5,925 bases of DNA from contig NZ_CAPJ01000091.1 of NCBI RefSeq assembly GCF_000331775.1, positions 1 to 5,925 on the forward strand, read 5' to 3'. Positions 1-5,925 of the stretch are shown here, piece by piece. Position numbers and translations under genes: made by a program. Source of the stretch: Xanthomonas translucens pv. translucens DSM 18974. Lineage in GTDB: Bacteria; Pseudomonadota; Gammaproteobacteria; Xanthomonadales; Xanthomonadaceae. Below the pieces are notes generated by a model that ran no database searches, was not told the DNA's origin, and worked only from the letters and a program-made list of their open reading frames with translations. How positions within the stretch are numbered: the stretch's first letter is position 1; each line of letters opens with the position of its first letter.

Positions 1-259
1 ACCCCTGATGCAGACGGTGCCACACACCCGCGGCCTGCCAGTCACGCAATCGGCGCCAGCAGGTCATGCCGCTGCCGTAGCCAAGTTCCTGGGGCAGATC
101 CTCCCACGCGATGCCAGTGCGCAGCACGTATACGATGCCGTTGAGTGTGCTTTGGTCGTCTACGCGCGGCCTACCGCCCTTGCGCGAAGGCGGCACGACC
201 GGGATCAAGGGGTGGATGCGCTTCCACAGCGCTGTGCTGATTTCTTTGCGGTGAGCCAT
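1..259 (-). CDS. IS5-family transposase, N-terminal part (cut by window edge)
   Basis: Reading the minus strand from the ATG at 259 gives 86 codons open to the window edge, beginning MAHRKEISTALWKRIHP. It continues with a KGGRPRVDDQSTLNGIVYVLRTGIAWEDLP stretch broken here as KGGRPRVDD, then LNGIVYVLRTGIAWEDLP, and later CWRRLRDWQAAGVW. This pattern is typical of the N-terminal DUF4096-type, helix-turn-helix-like domain of IS5-family transposases of the IS427/IS1031 subgroups, which bind the IS ends. The DDE catalytic residues would lie beyond position 1, so it cannot be told whether the gene is intact, or whether it uses the programmed frameshift common in the IS427 group. A GTG directly upstream (262-260) is an alternative start. 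No Shine-Dalgarno sequence is visible, and the start lies in a strong inverted repeat. The gene runs in the same direction as, and downstream of, the LysR gene. Confidence 0.85.
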   Translation of the reverse strand, partial: MAHRKEISTALWKRIHPLIPVVPPSRKGGRPRVDDQSTLNGIVYVLRTGIAWEDLPQELGYGSGMTCWRRLRDWQAAGVWHRLHQG

Positions 260-279
260 CACCGCAAAGTGGTGGCTCA
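244..279 (-). promoter_or_regulatory. Overlapping hairpins over the transposase start codon
   Basis: Two inverted repeats share bases. The first is a perfect 11-bp stem, 244-254 (CTTTGCGGTGA) with 259-269 (TCACCGCAAAG), with a 4-base loop. The second pairs 252-262 (TGAGCCATCAC) with 269-279 (GTGGTGGCTCA), 10 of 11 matching, with a 6-base loop. They cannot form together. In the minus-strand transcript the AUG at 259-257 sits at the top of the first hairpin, with its A paired and UG in the loop. Several IS elements, such as IS10 and IS50, are known to block transposase translation from read-through transcripts with a hairpin at the start. That role here is inference. Confidence 0.5.
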
Positions 280-313
280 ACAGACGTGTTCAAGCGGCTT
301 TTGTTAGCCACTC

Positions 314-516
314 TTAATCAAATAAAAAAATCACGCACAGCCATATGTTTTTCGACTAGCTGGAAGGCAAATAGGAAGGCCTAACCAAAACACCTCGGGT
401 CGCGCGCAAGCAACGCTGGGCGATGCATGCCGACAGCTGCCGACGCACGGCACGCAGTGCGCCCAATAGCTCCTGGCGCGAAGCAGGAAGACGCGGCCGC
501 CGCCGCGCTATCCCGC
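314..516. other. Gene-free spacer between the IS and the LysR gene
   Basis: About 70 bp of AT-rich sequence (roughly 314-390) is followed by GC-rich DNA up to the LysR stop codon. The AT-rich part has a short direct repeat, GGAAGGC at 362-368 and 374-380. No gene, RNA or T-tract terminator could be supported. Short open frames in the GC-rich half look like chance reading of high-GC DNA. Confidence 0.5.
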
Positions 517-1476
517 TCAGCCCGGCGGGCGCTCCGGATACAGGCGCTTGGCCGCGTTGCGCAGCGCCAGCAGGATGCGTTCGGCACCCGGCGGCAGCAT
601 GTAGTCGCGGCGGCGGATGATGCCGAACGACTCCATCCGCACCCCCAGTGCGATCGGCAACACGGCCAACAGCTTGGCCTGTACGTACGGCGCCACCGCG
701 TCGGCCGGCAACGCCGCCAGCAGGTCGCTGCCGCGCAACAAGCTGGTCAGCACCGGCAGCGACGAGGTTTCGATGACGTTCTGGGGGGGCGGCACGCCGT
801 GCTCCAGGAACATCGCATCCAGGCGCGCGCGCAGCACGCTGTCGGTCGGCGGCAGCACCCAGCCGTAGCGCACCAGGTCGGCATGGCGCAGGTCGGCGCG
901 CGCCGACAGCGGATGCCCGGCGCGCGCCACCGCCGAATGCGGCTCGTCGGCCAGCGGTTCGAACTCCAGCTCATCGCCGCCATGCGGGCCGAGGATGCGC
1001 CCGATCACGATGTCGAGCTGGCCGTCCAGCAGCTTGGCCACCAGCGGCCGGCTGTAGTCCATCTCCACCCGCACCAGGATTCCGGGGAACTCGCGCTTGA
1101 CCTCGGCGATCGCCTGCGGCACCAGGTTGGTGCCGGGATTGACCACGGTGCCGATCGAGACCTGGCCCATGCGCCCCTCGCGCAGCGCCGCAATCTCCTC
1201 CTGCGCACGGCCAATCTCCGACATCGCCGCGCGCGCGCGGCGGATCAGCACCTGCCCGTACCAGGTCGGCTCCACCCCGCGCGCATGCCGCTCGAACAGC
1301 TTGACCCCGAGCAGATCCTCCATTTCCGCCAGCAGCTTGGAGGCCGCCGGCTGGGTCATACTCGCCGCCTCGGCCGCGCGCAGCACCGAGCGGTGCTCGT
1401 GCAGCTGCAGCAGCAGCAGCAGATGGCGGGTCTTCAGGCGTGCGGCGTTGAACCAGGGATTGGCGGGAGCGGTCAT
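517..1476 (-). CDS. LysR-type transcriptional regulator of the dgo operon
   Basis: The 319-aa product has the usual LysR-family length. Residues 13-75 form the winged helix-turn-helix, with the hallmark run AAEAASMTQPAASKLLAEME followed by LLGVKLFERHARGVEPTWYG. A linker helix follows (about 76-100), then the periplasmic-binding-like effector domain (about 105-305), opening with MGQVSIGTVV. The protein most resembles the GbpR-like branch of LysR regulators linked to sugar or sugar-acid genes, but that subgroup is from memory. The gene is divergent from dgoA, 330 bp between starts, the classic arrangement in which a LysR protein controls the neighbouring operon and itself; the effector may be galactonate or a pathway intermediate (inference). 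The ATG at 1476 gives the expected N-terminus just before the HTH, though no clear ribosome-binding site precedes it. The leucine run at residues 19-25 is encoded over a (CAG)5 tract at 1408-1422. Confidence 0.9.
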   Translation of the reverse strand: MTAPANPWFNAARLKTRHLLLLLQLHEHRSVLRAAEAASMTQPAASKLLAEMEDLLGVKLFERHARGVEPTWYGQVLIRRARAAMSEIGRAQEEIAALREGRMGQVSIGTVVNPGTNLVPQAIAEVKREFPGILVRVEMDYSRPLVAKLLDGQLDIVIGRILGPHGGDELEFEPLADEPHSAVARAGHPLSARADLRHADLVRYGWVLPPTDSVLRARLDAMFLEHGVPPPQNVIETSSLPVLTSLLRGSDLLAALPADAVAPYVQAKLLAVLPIALGVRMESFGIIRRRDYMLPPGAERILLALRNAAKRLYPERPPG

Positions 1477-1575
1477 CAGCGGAAGGCGTCCAGGTAAAGA
1501 AGATGCGTATTCACAACCGGAATAGCATATGTCTAAAATTTCATTTGCCGAGCATATCTTCGCGCGCGCAGGCTA
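1477..1575. promoter_or_regulatory. Divergent control region between the LysR gene and dgoA (AT-rich part)
   Basis: Within otherwise GC-rich DNA, roughly 1505-1560 is AT-rich, as expected for a shared promoter and operator region of a LysR gene and its target operon. I could not place convincing -35/-10 pairs for either direction. TAGACA on the minus strand (1530-1535) is a possible -35 for the LysR gene, but its -10 partner is poor. Confidence 0.5.
1524..1560. repeat. Repeated AGCATAT motif, candidate LysR operator
   Basis: AGCATATGTCT at 1524-1534 is repeated as AGCATATCTT at 1551-1560, with 27 bp between starts. The first copy contains CATATG and is nearly palindromic (TAG-CATATG-T-CTA). 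Two sites in the middle of the divergent region fit the recognition-plus-activation site layout of LysR proteins, although the spacing and the T-N11-A consensus were not tested. Confidence 0.35.
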
Positions 1576-1576
1576 T

Positions 1577-1806
1577 TGTCCAGTCGCGACTCCGGCCGCG
1601 ACGCCATCCCACCGTCACACCGCCTCGTGAAGGCGCCGGCGCGTCGCGCCAGCGTAGATCAGCAGGACGCTCCGCCAGCGCACCGGTCGATGGCGCCCGC
1701 CCGCTCGTCGCCAACGGGACGGCCGCGCAGCGGCGTGCCCTTGCGGCCGCACACTGGTCGCATCGCGGTGGACCCCCTCGCTCCATGCCCGTTGCCAGGT
1801 AAGCCG
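1577..1806 (+). other. GC-rich leader upstream of dgoA, no gene seen
   Basis: About 230 bp separate the AT-rich island from the dgoA start. The dgoA reading frame stays open back to a TTG at 1576, but the translation there (arginine-, proline- and serine-rich) is unlike any aldolase N-terminus and looks like untranslated leader. A short palindrome GGCGCG-T-CGCGCC occurs at 1638-1650. The minus-strand frames are also low-complexity. I recognise no riboswitch or small RNA. Confidence 0.4.
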
Positions 1807-2427
1807 ATGTCCGCCGTCTCCCCGTTCCAGTTTCCCCTGATCGCGATCCTGCGCGGCCTCACCCCCGACGACGCGCTGGACCATGTCGGCGCGCTGGCCG
1901 AGGCCGGCTACGACGCGATCGAGATCCCGCTCAACTCGCCGCGCTGGGCCGACAGCATCGGCGCGGCCGCGCAGGCATTCGGCCAGCGCTGCTGGATCGG
2001 CGGCGGCACGGTGCTGAAGATCGCCGACGTCGACACCCTCGCCGACCTCGGCGCGCGCTTCATCGTCACCCCGAACACCCGCCCGCCGGTGATCCGCCAC
2101 GCGGTCGCGCGCGGCCTGCACGTGGTGGCCGGCTTCGCCACCGCCACCGAAGCCTTCGACGCGCTCGACGCCGGCGCGCAGATGCTCAAGCTGTTCCCCG
2201 CCGCCACCTACGGCCCTGGCCACCTGCGCGCACTGCGCGCGGTGCTGCCGCCGACGGTGCCGCTGTTCGTGGTCGGCGGGGTCAGCACCGACACCCTGCG
2301 CGACTACCTGGCCGCCGGCGCGATCGGCGCCGGCATCGGCGGCGAACTGTACCGGCCGGGGCAGGCGCTGGCGCAGACCCGGGCGCAGGCCGCCGCCTTC
2401 CGCCAAGCCTATCTGGACCACGCATGA
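1807..2427 (+). CDS. dgoA: 2-dehydro-3-deoxy-6-phosphogalactonate (KDPGal) aldolase
   Basis: This cytoplasmic class I aldolase splits 2-keto-3-deoxy-6-phosphogalactonate into pyruvate and glyceraldehyde-3-phosphate, the last step of galactonate breakdown. The 206-aa product matches remembered E. coli DgoA almost end to end in length and motifs: [14 protein letters not shown] at 11-24 (Arg16), AIEIPLNSP with catalytic Glu39, GGGTVLK at 65-71, VTPN at 87-90, ATATEAF at 111-117, MLKLFP with Schiff-base Lys128, and the phosphate-binding VGGV near 160. The EIPLNSP signature favours DgoA over the related KDPG aldolase Eda. The ATG at 1807 is preceded by AGGTAAG (1797-1803), a weak but usable ribosome-binding site, and places the LIAILRG strand at its normal distance from the start; the longer frame upstream was rejected. 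It is the first gene of the operon and its TGA overlaps the dgoD ATG. Confidence 0.95.
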   Translation: MSAVSPFQFPLIAILRGLTPDDALDHVGALAEAGYDAIEIPLNSPRWADSIGAAAQAFGQRCWIGGGTVLKIADVDTLADLGARFIVTPNTRPPVIRHAVARGLHVVAGFATATEAFDALDAGAQMLKLFPAATYGPGHLRALRAVLPPTVPLFVVGGVSTDTLRDYLAAGAIGAGIGGELYRPGQALAQTRAQAAAFRQAYLDHA

Positions 2428-3575
2428 AGATCGTTCGCCTCACCACCTACCACGCCGCGCCGCGCTGGTTGTTCCTGAAGATCGAAACCGACGAAGGCAT
2501 CACCGGCTGGGGCGAACCGGTCATCGAAGGCCGCGCGCGCAGCGTCGATGCCGCGGTGCACGAGCTGAGCGGCTACCTGATCGGCAAGGATCCGGCGCGG
2601 ATCAACGACCTCTGGCAACTGCTGTACCGCAGCGGCTTCTACCGCGGCGGGCCGATCCTGATGAGCGCCATCGCCGGCATCGACCAGGCGCTGTGGGACA
2701 TCAAGGGCAAGGCGCTGGGCGTGCCGGTGTACGAACTGCTCGGCGGGCTGGTGCGCGAGCGCATGAAGACCTACCGCTGGGTCGGCGGCGACCGCCCCTC
2801 GGCCACCATCGCGCAGATCCAGAGCTACCGCGAGCTGGGCTTCGACACCTTCAAGTTCAACGGCACCGAGGAAATGAAGCTGATCGACGGGCCGCGCGCG
2901 GTGGATGCGGCGGTGGCCAAGGTCGCGCAGATCCGCGAGGCGTTCGGCACCAGCATCGACTTCGGCATCGATTTCCACGGCCGCGTCGCCGCGCCGATGG
3001 CGCGCGTGCTGCTGCGCGAACTGGAGCCGTTCAAGCCGCTGTTCGTCGAGGAACCGGTGCTGCCGGAACTGGCCGAATACTATCCGCGCCTGGCCGCGTC
3101 CACGCCGATCCCGCTGGCGGCCGGCGAACGCATGTACTCGCGCTTCGACTTCAAGCCGGTGCTGCAGGCCGGCGGCCTGTCGCTGCTGCAGCCGGACCTG
3201 TCGCATGCCGGCGGCATCACCGAATGCCTGAAGATAGCCAGCATGGCCGACGCCTACGATGTCGGCCTGGCCCCGCACTGCCCGCTCGGCCCGGTCGCGC
3301 TGGCCGCCTGCCTGCAGGTGGATTTTGTCTCGCACAACGCGGTGCTGCAGGAACAGAGCATCGGCATCCACTACAACGAAGGCGCCGACCTGCTCGACTA
3401 CGTGATCAACAAGGAAGACTTCGCCTGCGACGACAGCGGCAGCATCGCCGCCCTGCCCAAGCCCGGCCTGGGCGTGGAAATCGACGAGGAGCGCCTGCGC
3501 CATGCCAACCAAAACCCGCCCGACTGGCACAACCCGGTCTGGCGCCATGCCGACGGCAGCATCGCCGAATGGTGA
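2424..3575 (+). CDS. dgoD: D-galactonate dehydratase
   Basis: This Mg2+-dependent enolase-superfamily enzyme removes water from D-galactonate to give 2-keto-3-deoxy-D-galactonate. The product is 383 aa, against about 382 in E. coli, and collinear with it. The capping domain (about 1-120) contains [20 protein letters not shown] broken as FLKIETDEG and [12 protein letters not shown], then [20 protein letters not shown] in two parts, [10 protein letters not shown] and AGIDQALWD. The barrel carries the expected catalytic set at E. coli-like positions: Asp183 and His185 (GIDFHGR), metal ligands Glu209 (VEEP) and Glu235 (AAGERM), Asp258 (QPDLSHAGG), His285 (LAPHCPLGP) and Glu310 (AVLQEQS). The C-terminus [11 protein letters not shown] closes the cap as in DgoD. 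This makes it much more likely to be DgoD than another mandelate-racemase-like dehydratase. It starts at an ATGA overlap with dgoA and lacks a strong ribosome-binding site, suggesting translational coupling. Confidence 0.96.
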   Translation: MKIVRLTTYHAAPRWLFLKIETDEGITGWGEPVIEGRARSVDAAVHELSGYLIGKDPARINDLWQLLYRSGFYRGGPILMSAIAGIDQALWDIKGKALGVPVYELLGGLVRERMKTYRWVGGDRPSATIAQIQSYRELGFDTFKFNGTEEMKLIDGPRAVDAAVAKVAQIREAFGTSIDFGIDFHGRVAAPMARVLLRELEPFKPLFVEEPVLPELAEYYPRLAASTPIPLAAGERMYSRFDFKPVLQAGGLSLLQPDLSHAGGITECLKIASMADAYDVGLAPHCPLGPVALAACLQVDFVSHNAVLQEQSIGIHYNEGADLLDYVINKEDFACDDSGSIAALPKPGLGVEIDEERLRHANQNPPDWHNPVWRHADGSIAEW

Positions 3576-3583
3576 GTGAGCCC

Positions 3584-4507
3584 ATGAGCGCCGCCCCCGC
3601 CCCCGCGCACACCGCCACGCTGGCCGTGGACAGCCGCTGCACCCACGGCGAAGGCGTGGTCTGGTGCGAACGCCGGCAAGTGCTGTTCTGGGTCGATATC
3701 GACGGACGCCAGCTGTGGCGCCACGACCCGGCCAGCGGCGCCAGCCGCCACTGGACCCTGCCCGACCGCCCCGGCTGCCTGGGCCTGTTCGACGACGGCC
3801 GCCTGCTGCTGGCCTTGGCCAAGGGCGTGTACGCGGCCGATCCGGACGCCAGCGCCGCCGACGCCACCGACCTGCCGCTGCACAAGCTGGCCGACCTGGA
3901 GCCGGAGCGCGACGACACCCGCGCCAACGACGGCCGCGCCGACCGCCACGGCAACTTCGTGTTCGGCACCATGAGCGAACGCGCCGACCAGGCCCCGGTC
4001 GGCAGCGTCTACCAGTGGTCCGCACGTCACGGCCTGCGCCGCCTGCCGCTGCCCGGCGTGGCGATCCCCAACGCGATCTGTTTCAGCGCCGACGGCCGCA
4101 TCCTGTACTACTGCGATTCGGTGCGCCCGCAGATCCTGTGCTGCGACTACGACGCCGCCAACGCGCAGACCGGCAACAGCCGCGTGTTCGCGGACGTGGA
4201 CCACCCCGGCGCCGAACCCGACGGCGCCATCATCGATGCCGAAGGCCACCTGTGGAACGCGCAATGGCGCGCCTGGCGCGTGGTCCGCTACCGGCCCGAC
4301 GGCAGCATCGAGCGCAGCGTCGCGCTGCCGGTCAAGCATCCCACCTGCCCGGCGCTGGGCGGCGCCGACGGCCGCACCCTGTACCTGAGCACCTCGCGCA
4401 TGGACCATGCCGACGCCGAACTGGCGCGCACCCCGCAGGCCGGCGGCCTGTTCGCCGCCGCGGTCGGCATCGCCGGCCTGCCCGAAGGACGCATCGCCAG
4501 CGCATGA
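3584..4507 (+). CDS. SMP-30/gluconolactonase-family lactonase, probable galactonolactonase
   Basis: The 307-aa product belongs to the SMP-30/gluconolactonase/LRE family, six-bladed beta-propellers that hydrolyse sugar lactones with one divalent metal. The metal ligands are recognisable: Glu23 (HGEGVVW), Asn163 (AIPNAICFS) and Asp213 (EPDGAIID). The substrate-side motif RANDGRADRHGNFVFGTM (113-130) is also present. Repeating blade motifs such as LFWVDIDGRQLWR and LYYCDS are seen. No signal peptide is visible, so it is probably cytoplasmic. Placement between dgoD and dgoK makes D-galactono-1,4-lactone the most likely substrate, opened to galactonate for DgoD; gluconolactone or L-arabinonolactone activity cannot be excluded. 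The ATG at 3584 lies 8 bp after dgoD and follows GGTGAG. A GTG at 3572, overlapping the dgoD stop, would add four residues (VSEP) and is possible. Confidence 0.88.
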   Translation: MSAAPAPAHTATLAVDSRCTHGEGVVWCERRQVLFWVDIDGRQLWRHDPASGASRHWTLPDRPGCLGLFDDGRLLLALAKGVYAADPDASAADATDLPLHKLADLEPERDDTRANDGRADRHGNFVFGTMSERADQAPVGSVYQWSARHGLRRLPLPGVAIPNAICFSADGRILYYCDSVRPQILCCDYDAANAQTGNSRVFADVDHPGAEPDGAIIDAEGHLWNAQWRAWRVVRYRPDGSIERSVALPVKHPTCPALGGADGRTLYLSTSRMDHADAELARTPQAGGLFAAAVGIAGLPEGRIASA

Positions 4508-5403
4508 TCGCCATCGATTGGGGCACCAGCAGCCTGCGCGGCTACCGGCTCGCAGCCGACGGCCGCGTCCTCGAGCAGCGCCGCAGCGACCAGGGCATCG
4601 GCGCCTGCCAGGGCCGCTTCGCCGCGACCCTGGCCGCGCTGATCGACGGCTGGCCCGGCGACGTGGCGCTGTGCGGCATGATCGGCAGCCGCAACGGCTG
4701 GATCGAACTGCCTTACGCGCCCTGCCCGGCCAACGCCGACGCGCTGGCCGCGGCGATGCAGCCGCTGCAGGACCCAGCGCTGCCGGGACGCACGCTGTGG
4801 TTCGTGCCTGGCGTGGCCAGCAGCACCGAGGCGGTGCCGGACGTGATGCGCGGCGAGGAAACCCAGTTGATCGGGCTGCTCGAGATCCTGGCGCAGGAGC
4901 CGCAGGGCGCCGGCCGCCACAGCGTGTGCCTGCCCGGCACCCACAGCAAATGGGTCGATCTGGAACACGGCCGCATCGCCGCCCTGGCGACGATGATGAC
5001 CGGCGAGCTGTACGCGCTGCTGCGCCAGCACAGCCTGCTGGCACGGCTGATGGACGCCGACGACGCGCAGTTCGACGGCGCCGGCTTCGACGCCGGCCTG
5101 CAGCGCAGCGGCGCGCCCGGCGGCCTGCTGCACCATCTGTTCGGGGTGCGCAGCCTGGGCCTGTTCGAGCGGCTGAGCGCGGCCGCCGCGCCGTCCTACC
5201 TGTCCGGCCTGCTAATCGGCCACGAACTGCGCGCGCGCCTGCCGCTGGCGCCGAGCGTGCACCTGATCGGCGGCAGCGGCCTGCTGAACCGCTACGCGCA
5301 TGCGCTGCGCGCCTTGGGCAGCCAGGTCCGCAGCCACCCCGAAGACCTGGCCGCGCATGGCCTGTACCGCCTGGCGCAACGCCGCGGCGGCATCGGCCAC
5401 TGA
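4504..5403 (+). CDS. dgoK: 2-dehydro-3-deoxygalactonokinase
   Basis: This cytoplasmic kinase uses ATP to phosphorylate 2-keto-3-deoxygalactonate at C6, giving the substrate of DgoA. The 299-aa product is close to the E. coli enzyme (about 292 aa) and shares its landmarks in order: the N-terminal phosphate loop IAIDWGTSSLRGY (2-14), CGMIGSRNGW (57-66), FVPG (100-103), VMRGEETQLIG (114-124), LPGTHSKWV (143-151), MMTGEL (164-169), YLSGLLIGHE (232-241) and the C-terminal nucleotide-site segment LIGGSGLLNRY (254-264). These belong to the DgoK family, related to the ASKHA fold. The start overlaps the lactonase stop as ATGA, so translation is probably coupled. GAAGGA at 4484-4489 is rather far upstream to be a normal ribosome-binding site. 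It is the last gene of the operon; no transporter follows. Confidence 0.95.
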   Translation: MIAIDWGTSSLRGYRLAADGRVLEQRRSDQGIGACQGRFAATLAALIDGWPGDVALCGMIGSRNGWIELPYAPCPANADALAAAMQPLQDPALPGRTLWFVPGVASSTEAVPDVMRGEETQLIGLLEILAQEPQGAGRHSVCLPGTHSKWVDLEHGRIAALATMMTGELYALLRQHSLLARLMDADDAQFDGAGFDAGLQRSGAPGGLLHHLFGVRSLGLFERLSAAAAPSYLSGLLIGHELRARLPLAPSVHLIGGSGLLNRYAHALRALGSQVRSHPEDLAAHGLYRLAQRRGGIGH

Positions 5404-5412
5404 TCCGGCGCG

Positions 5413-5428
5413 GCGCGGCCGGCCGCGC
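5413..5428. repeat. Perfect 16-bp GC palindrome after dgoK
   Basis: GCGCGGCCGGCCGCGC is fully self-complementary and lies 10 bp after the dgoK stop. It could fold as a short GC hairpin at the operon end, but no T-tract follows (GCATTCCCC), so a factor-independent terminator is not supported. It may be no more than base composition. Confidence 0.3.
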
Positions 5429-5458
5429 GCATTCCCCACGCGGCGGCGCCGACTGCTT

Positions 5459-5464
5459 TAGAAT
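5459..5464 (+). promoter_or_regulatory. Likely -10 box of the fdxA promoter
   Basis: TAGAAT matches the sigma-70 -10 consensus at 5 of 6 positions in an AT-richer patch (CTTTAGAATTG) between dgoK and fdxA, 26 bp before the ATG. No good -35 hexamer is seen at 16-18 bp upstream. It suggests fdxA is transcribed separately from the dgo operon. Confidence 0.4.
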
Positions 5465-5490
5465 TGCGCGCTTAACCGCCGGATCGAACC

Positions 5491-5814
5491 ATGCCTTTTG
5501 TCGTCACCGAAAACTGCATCAAGTGCAAATACACCGACTGCGTGGAAGTGTGTCCCGTGGATTGTTTCCACGTGGGTCCCAATTTCATGGTGATCGATCC
5601 GGACGAGTGCATCGACTGCACTCTGTGCGAGCCGGAGTGCCCGGCCAATGCGATCTACCCCGAGGACGACGTACCCGCCGGCCAGGAAGGCTTCGTCGCG
5701 CTCAATGCCGAGCTGGCCAAGGCCTGGCCGGTGCTGACCACGCGCCAGGAACCGCTGCCCGACGCCGCCGAGTGGGACGGCAAGCCGAACAAGCTGCCGC
5801 TGCTGCTGAAGTAA
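5491..5814 (+). CDS. fdxA: 7Fe ferredoxin ([3Fe-4S][4Fe-4S]), FdxA type
   Basis: The 107-aa product is a small soluble electron carrier very close to Azotobacter vinelandii ferredoxin I in length and sequence. It begins [16 protein letters not shown] and has nine cysteines at 9, 12, 17, 21, 25, 40, 43, 46 and 50. By comparison with that family, Cys9, Cys17 and Cys50 hold the [3Fe-4S] cluster; Cys21, Cys40, Cys43 and Cys46 hold the [4Fe-4S] cluster; Cys12 and Cys25 are free. The C-terminal extension (about 60-107, with [10 protein letters not shown] and [16 protein letters not shown]) is also typical of the family. The redox partner is not shown by the context, and the gene has no evident functional link to the galactonate genes. 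It is separated from dgoK by 87 bp with its own -10-like box; GGATCGA (5481-5487) is a weak ribosome-binding site. Confidence 0.96.
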   Translation: MPFVVTENCIKCKYTDCVEVCPVDCFHVGPNFMVIDPDECIDCTLCEPECPANAIYPEDDVPAGQEGFVALNAELAKAWPVLTTRQEPLPDAAEWDGKPNKLPLLLK

Positions 5815-5867
5815 GCGGCGCGCAACGCCGTCGAGGCAACCCCCACCAAGCCGCGCGAGCAGTTTTT

Positions 5868-5925
5868 GTAGGAGCGGCTTCAGCCGCGACAGGCAGCATC
5901 GGTCAAGCCTGTCGCGGCTGAAGCC
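5868..5925. repeat. Paired REP-like palindromic element, cut by the window edge
   Basis: A 19-bp perfect inverted repeat pairs 5876-5894 with 5907-5925 around a 12-base loop (AGCATCGGTCAA). The left unit starts with the tetranucleotide GTAG (5868-5871) after a T5 run and has its own small palindrome GCGGCT-TC-AGCCGC at 5874-5887. A GTAG head followed by an imperfect hairpin, in head-to-head pairs, is the form of REP sequences mobilised by RAYT-type (REP-associated tyrosine) transposases, common in Xanthomonadaceae. The right unit is incomplete; its GCTCCTAC end is expected just past the window. The hairpin may also help end fdxA transcription. Confidence 0.75.

Larger units (their letters stand above)
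1..313 (-). mobile_element. End of an IS5-family insertion sequence (partial)
   Basis: The transposase start lies about 50 bp inside an abrupt change from GC-rich sequence to the AT-rich stretch beginning near 314 (TTAATCAAATAAAAAAATCA). The element's upstream end should be here; a reasonable guess is the segment around 303-313, whose minus-strand reading is GAGTGGCTAAC. The other end is outside the window, so neither the terminal inverted repeat nor a target-site duplication could be matched. The boundary is therefore approximate. Confidence 0.5.

Noticed and set aside
8..307. Plus-strand 99-codon frame at the left edge
   Set aside because: It lies opposite the transposase start, whose minus-strand translation has clear IS5-family motifs.
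1408..1422. (CAG)5 trinucleotide run inside the LysR gene as a possible phase-variation tract
   Set aside because: It is short, in frame, and encodes part of the leucine run of the N-terminal helix; length change would not shift the frame.
427..1497. Long plus-strand open frame (356 codons) antisense to the LysR gene
   Set aside because: Its translation is a run of Arg, Gln, His and Ala with no domain, and it mirrors the LysR gene, which has clear family motifs. It is a high-GC shadow frame.
1576..1806. N-terminal extension of DgoA from the TTG at 1576
   Set aside because: The added 77 residues resemble no aldolase N-terminus; the ATG at 1807 gives the normal length and has a nearby AGGTAAG.
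2409..4025. Long minus-strand open frame (538 codons) opposite dgoD and the lactonase
   Set aside because: Arg- and Gly-rich low-complexity product lying opposite two well-recognised enzymes; a shadow of GC-rich codon use.
5816..5830. CGGCG-CGCAA-CGCCG hairpin just after fdxA as a terminator
   Set aside because: The stem is only 5 bp and no T-tract follows.

Overview
The window is GC-rich DNA from a gammaproteobacterium, most likely a member of the Xanthomonadaceae (Xanthomonas or a close relative). This rests on very high third-position GC, tightly packed overlapping genes, and a GTAGGAGCGGCTTCAGCCGC repetitive palindrome at the right edge of a type I associate with that family. The placement is inference from sequence style, not from a database search.

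Layout. Positions 1-259 (minus strand) hold the N-terminal part of an IS5-family transposase cut by the window edge; its IS end probably lies near 303-315. An AT-rich then GC-rich gene-free spacer follows (about 314-516). A LysR-type regulator occupies 517-1476 (minus). It is divergent from a four-gene plus-strand operon starting at 1807. The 330-bp divergent region holds an AT-rich island with a repeated AGCATAT motif (1524-1560) and a GC-rich leader of about 230 bp with no convincing gene. The operon is dgoA (KDPGal aldolase, 1807-2427), dgoD (galactonate dehydratase, 2424-3575), an SMP-30/gluconolactonase-family lactonase (3584-4507) and dgoK (2-keto-3-deoxygalactonokinase, 4504-5403). Two junctions are 4-base ATGA overlaps and the third is an 8-bp gap. 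A separate gene, fdxA (7Fe ferredoxin, 5491-5814), follows with its own likely promoter. The window ends inside a paired REP-like inverted repeat (5868-5925).

How it works together. The operon encodes the DeLey-Doudoroff route from lactone onward: galactonolactone -> D-galactonate (lactonase) -> 2-keto-3-deoxygalactonate (DgoD) -> 2-keto-3-deoxy-6-phosphogalactonate (DgoK) -> pyruvate + glyceraldehyde-3-phosphate (DgoA). The lactone-forming galactose dehydrogenase and a transporter (DgoT type) are not in the window. The LysR regulator stands where enterobacteria have the GntR-type DgoR.

I see no strong candidate for an undescribed system. The points most worth a second look are two mutually exclusive hairpins over the transposase start codon, the repeated motif and long leader between the regulator and dgoA, and the LysR-plus-lactonase version of the dgo operon.
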